In this document: positions 5,346-8,235 of the stretch, piece after piece
How the letters are laid out: every line of letters starts with the position of its first letter
Numbering within the stretch: position 1 is the first letter of the stretch
Assembly: GCA_002317595.1 (NCBI GenBank)
Contig: DCHL01000120.1
Span: 10,794-19,028, forward strand
From: Lachnospiraceae bacterium UBA1753
GTDB taxonomy: Bacteria; Bacillota; Clostridia; Lachnospirales; Lachnospiraceae
Direction: 5' to 3'
DNA: 8,235 bases
Made by a program: the position numbers and the translations under genes
The notes under the pieces: model-generated
Told to the model about the DNA's origin: nothing
The model's database searches: none
What the model saw: only the letters and a program-made list of their open reading frames with translations

Positions 5346-6603
5346 GATTTATCTCCTTCGGGATTCTTATTTCTGCACGTGTTCCCTTTGATTTCACGGA
5401 AAAAATAGTCAGTTCTCCGTCACACATGTACGAGAGCCTTTTTGTAATATTCTGGATGCCCAGATGCTGGCTGTCATCACTGACATCATCCTTGTCGAAT
5501 CCGACTCCGTCATCTATTATTCGTATGTAGAAAAAATTATCGTCTGAAGTCGTTTCCAAAATTACCAGTCCGCCGTCCTGCGGCATTACACCGTGCTTTA
5601 TCGCGTTTTCTACAAGCGGTTGCAGGGTTAGTGGCGGGAGTCTGAAATCCATTTCTTCAATGTCGAAGTCAAAACGTAATTTTTCCCCAAACCGAACCTT
5701 CTCTATGTTGATGTAGTGCTCGGTGTGCAGGAATTCTTTGGAAAATGGAATCGTGCTTAACGTGTCTAGATCTTCAGCAATATTTCTCATGTAAGAAGCA
5801 AATTCAAGTGTGAGATACTTGGCTTCCCTGCCATCCTTCTCACATAAGCCTGCGATGGAGGACAGCGTGTTGAATAGAAAGTGGGGATTAATCTGAGAGG
5901 ACATTAGCGATATTCTGGTATCCTTAAGTTCATTTTCCTGTTTCGCCAGTTGCTGTTCTATCTCTAACATTTCAATCTTCTGTTTCTGCCAGACTTCACA
6001 ATGTATGATAACTATCAGTACCGCTGCATATATATTTGCCGGAGTGTAATTCCAGTATTCCTGAAGCAGTAGAAGAAAGGATGGAATAATGAACAGAGTG
6101 TATAAGATTACCGTCTTTGTGGACAACGGCTCCCTATATCTGATGACCACAGCTTCAAGTGACAGAAGATAAATAAAAATTGGCAGATTTGTGAGTAAGG
6201 TATTACGGCTTAGCTGGTATATAATGGGCATCGCAAAGAAAAGGATGATGAGACCCCAGTGGAGGAGCTGCTTGACAGGCTTTGAGACTGTCTGCTTTGT
6301 TTCTATCAGTAATACTATGTAGTCCCCGGCGAAGGTGTACATGAGAATCGCGAAGAAAACGCGGATAGTTGATAGAGTAAACAATACCATTGTGCTTTGG
6401 TTAGCTGATTTTGAAAGTAATTCGATTACAGACCAGAGCAGATAAATTGTGCCACAGAACTCAAAGGAGAAAAACAGGTGATTGCGCTTTGATTTTTCAC
6501 GCAAATAGTCTGAAAATGTCCCGATGGAATACACAAGAAGAAAAACAAATAATATTCCGTTGGCAACGATATTTAGCCATACATCATTTAATATTTCATA
6601 CAT
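5323..6603 (-). CDS. LytS-type sensor histidine kinase with multi-pass membrane sensor
   Basis: This is a membrane histidine kinase, 426 residues from the chosen start. About seven hydrophobic segments fill residues 10-202, with no large external domain, so the signal is probably sensed in or near the membrane. A short coiled coil (about 206-232) leads to the His_kinase motif QINPHFLFNTL (237-247) with phospho-acceptor His241, the N-box PLVENAIKHG (329-338), the nucleotide motif DDGVGFD (364-370) and GIQNITKRL. This is the LytS/YehU class. ATG 6603 is preferred because GGAG lies 6 nt upstream. The in-frame ATG at 6645 would add 14 residues, has no ribosome binding site and lies only about 13 nt from the predicted transcription start. 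The gene is cotranscribed with the response regulator, and both face a surface-protein gene across a shared promoter. Confidence 0.9.
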   Translation of the reverse strand: MYEILNDVWLNIVANGILFVFLLVYSIGTFSDYLREKSKRNHLFFSFEFCGTIYLLWSVIELLSKSANQSTMVLFTLSTIRVFFAILMYTFAGDYIVLLIETKQTVSKPVKQLLHWGLIILFFAMPIIYQLSRNTLLTNLPIFIYLLSLEAVVIRYREPLSTKTVILYTLFIIPSFLLLLQEYWNYTPANIYAAVLIVIIHCEVWQKQKIEMLEIEQQLAKQENELKDTRISLMSSQINPHFLFNTLSSIAGLCEKDGREAKYLTLEFASYMRNIAEDLDTLSTIPFSKEFLHTEHYINIEKVRFGEKLRFDFDIEEMDFRLPPLTLQPLVENAIKHGVMPQDGGLVILETTSDDNFFYIRIIDDGVGFDKDDVSDDSQHLGIQNITKRLSYMCDGELTIFSVKSKGTRAEIRIPKEINHENSIAR

Positions 6604-6664
6604 GAAAAACTCCATTCCTGATGCTGTGCATATATTCATAGACATCCGTTTTCAAGATGATTTC

Positions 6665-6699
6665 ATTATAATATACCCCTGTCTACATGAAGTCTACAA
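6665..6699 (-). promoter_or_regulatory. Promoter of the kinase/regulator operon
   Basis: On the minus strand the order is TTGTAGAC (6699-6692), 5 bp, GTAGACA (6686-6680), 9 bp, then the -10 box TATAAT (6670-6665). There is no good -35 hexamer; the second GTAGACA takes its place, which suggests activator dependence. Transcription should start near 6658. Confidence 0.65.
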
Positions 6700-6726
6700 T
6701 ATCTCTTTGTAGACATTGCGTAGACA
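6680..6726. promoter_or_regulatory. 47-bp mirror-symmetric operator with four GTAGAC sites
   Basis: The order is TGTCTAC (6680-6686), 5 bp, GTCTACAA (6692-6699), 7 bp, TTGTAGAC (6707-6714), 5 bp, GTAGACA (6720-6726). Each side has two direct repeats spaced 11-12 bp, about one helical turn, and the sides are inverted about 6703. It is the likely binding site of the adjacent response regulator, one pair of sites per direction. Confidence 0.78.
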
Positions 6727-6741
6727 CCTCCATGATAGAAT
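6707..6741 (+). promoter_or_regulatory. Promoter of the secreted beta-helix protein gene
   Basis: TTGTAGAC (6707-6714), 5 bp, GTAGACA (6720-6726) and 9 bp precede the -10 box TAGAAT (6736-6741). Its geometry is the exact mirror of the opposing promoter, again without a -35 hexamer. Transcription should start near 6748, giving a leader of about 45 nt. Confidence 0.62.
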
Positions 6742-6793
6742 CCTGACAAATTATATCGAACCTTAAGGGAGATCATTACAAAGGAGGATTTCT

Positions 6794-8235
6794 ATGAAAG
6801 ACAATATATTGAAAGGACTAATCAGGAGGAGGCTGCTTCGTGTATTGCTTACGTTATCAATGGTAGTTGCTCTTATTCCTATGAATACCATGACGGCTTA
6901 TGCTGCAGATACAACAATTCCTATAGTTGAGGTTTCGGGTATTGATGCTCCTGTTACGGGAGAAGCACTTGATACAGAAGGCGTCTGTACTACAACTGGT
7001 ATTTCAACAACAACTCCTTCTGTTATTTGGAAGGTGGGAGATGATGAAAAGACTGGAACGGCAGAGGCTTCAACAACATATACGGCATATGTGACTTTGG
7101 GGATTGAATCTGGTTATCGTGTTTCTGCAGCGTCTGGTACATCGATAAATGGTAATGCGGCTACTATAACAGAAAGAAATACAAATTATGTAATCATTTC
7201 TTATACATTCCCGGAAACTGAAACCAGTGGACCGAAGGTAATTACGAGTGGTACAACCACGATTAACACAAGTGGGGATTATATCCTGAATAATGATGTT
7301 AGTGGTCATATCGTAGTTACAAATAATGCAGTTGCTTCCATTGATTTGAATGGTCACGTGCTGACAAGCGATAGCAGCTCAAGCGTTGTCACGGTTAACA
7401 GTGGTTCACAATTGACAATTAATGATAGCAATCCTACTGCAGAGCATAAGTATGTAGTGGGCTCTGATAGTATATGGAGGTTAAATGATACTGCAGAAGG
7501 CGGTACTTCGTTGGGGGATATAGAGTCCATTCCGGTAGCGGACGATGTAATTATTATCCCAGGTGGTGCTATTACGGGTGGTGATAAAACAACAGGGTCA
7601 CACGGCGAAGGTGCGGGAATCTATAATGCTGGTACAATTATCATGAATGGTGGAGGTATTATAGGTAACAAATCGCATGCAGGCAATTGTTATGGCGGTG
7701 GTGTACAGAACAATGGAACTTTCACTATGAATGGAGGAGTGATTGCAGGAAACACTGCTGGTACAGGAGGTGGTGTAAATAACCCTAAATCCTTCAATAT
7801 GACTGGGGGAAAAATTATTGGTAATACTGCAGGCATGGGCGGTGGTGTAAACAACGATTCATCGAGTTTTACAGTGACTGGTGGTGAAATTACGTATAAT
7901 GTTGGAGGTTATGGCTCAGGCGGTGGTATTCGTTGCGTTTATCCCTCCTCTGCTAAGGTAACAGTTGGTGGCACTGCGAAAATAAGTAATAACAGAAATA
8001 TCAATGGGGCGACTAATGTTACCAATAACGTACTATTGGCCAATAGTATCAAGATTAGTGTTAAAAGTGGATTTAATGGGCTGGTAGGCGTAACGGCAGG
8101 CGCAAATTATGTCTTCACGAATACAAACGATGGTAATTACAGTGATTATTTCTTTAGTGATGATAGTGCTTACTATGTGAATAATGAGAGTAATAATGCA
8201 TTAAAGCTTTTATCACATGTCCATAATTGGAACTA
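6794..8235 (+). CDS. Secreted beta-helix surface protein (5' part, runs off the window)
   Basis: The frame stays open from ATG 6794 to the right edge, 480 codons, with no stop, so the gene is truncated by the window. GGAGG (6783-6787) lies 6 nt before the start. A signal peptide is clear: Lys/Arg-rich start, hydrophobic LLTLSMVVALIPM (18-30) and likely cleavage after AYA (37). Residues about 39-145 resemble a beta-sandwich module of clostridial surface proteins (APVTGEALDTEG ... YTFPET). Then TINTSGDYILNNDVSG and ASIDLNGHVL look like the cap of a right-handed beta-helix. Rungs follow with GGGV/GGGI at 301, 325, 349 and 376, a period of 24-27 residues, plus MNGG-I-GN-TA signatures. The visible end HVHNWN resembles the start of a recurrent cell-surface module. 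No catalytic residues are recognised. Likely roles are adhesion or glycan binding. The divergent two-component system probably controls it. Confidence 0.85.
   Translation, partial: MKDNILKGLIRRRLLRVLLTLSMVVALIPMNTMTAYAADTTIPIVEVSGIDAPVTGEALDTEGVCTTTGISTTTPSVIWKVGDDEKTGTAEASTTYTAYVTLGIESGYRVSAASGTSINGNAATITERNTNYVIISYTFPETETSGPKVITSGTTTINTSGDYILNNDVSGHIVVTNNAVASIDLNGHVLTSDSSSSVVTVNSGSQLTINDSNPTAEHKYVVGSDSIWRLNDTAEGGTSLGDIESIPVADDVIIIPGGAITGGDKTTGSHGEGAGIYNAGTIIMNGGGIIGNKSHAGNCYGGGVQNNGTFTMNGGVIAGNTAGTGGGVNNPKSFNMTGGKIIGNTAGMGGGVNNDSSSFTVTGGEITYNVGGYGSGGGIRCVYPSSAKVTVGGTAKISNNRNINGATNVTNNVLLANSIKISVKSGFNGLVGVTAGANYVFTNTNDGNYSDYFFSDDSAYYVNNESNNALKLLSHVHNWN

Overview
The window looks like a chromosomal segment of a Firmicute of the family Lachnospiraceae, most like Butyrivibrio or Pseudobutyrivibrio. 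This is inferred from protein style, strong AGGAGG ribosome binding sites, TTGACA/TATAAT promoters, moderately low G+C, a LytS-type kinase with a SARP-like response regulator, and a secreted beta-helix protein of a type common in that family. No marker gene fixes the genus.

Layout. Positions 1-480 hold AT-rich non-coding DNA and repeat array A, four 63-bp units. Then come a consensus promoter with an overlapping dyad operator and cysK (625-1560, +), which ends in a strong terminator. Positions 1702-2160 are non-coding: a 17-bp tandem repeat followed by array B, seven dyads. On the minus strand follow two translationally coupled halves of a short-chain chromate (CHR) transporter (3471 to 2168). 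The upstream half carries a (DVSDAT)n tail. Positions 3489-3900 are a 19-bp tandem repeat followed by array C, six dyads. Next is an Rrf2 regulator (4066-4509, +), whose promoter carries almost the same operator as cysK. A two-component operon follows on the minus strand (kinase 6603-5323, regulator 5345-4557). It is divergent from a large secreted beta-helix protein that starts at 6794 and runs off the right edge.

Two regulatory circuits can be read from the DNA. First, the dyad TCCTATT-GACA(T)-AGTAGGA overlaps the -35 box of both cysK and the Rrf2 gene, which suggests that Rrf2 represses itself and cysK. Second, the kinase/regulator operon and the surface protein share a mirror-symmetric promoter: two GTAGAC direct repeats face outward on each side, with a -10 box at the same 9-bp distance on both sides.

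The most unusual content is the trio of intergenic arrays. Each has its own short word (TGTAAG, TATGTGC or TATAGGC) paired with its exact reverse complement. In B and C the dyad is 36 bp in nearly every unit although the 22-bp interior is poorly conserved. The linkers between dyads share TCAGAA/GATTTCT-like sequence across arrays and change length by about one helical turn. B and C are each preceded by a four-copy tandem repeat. I do not recognise this as a named repeat family.
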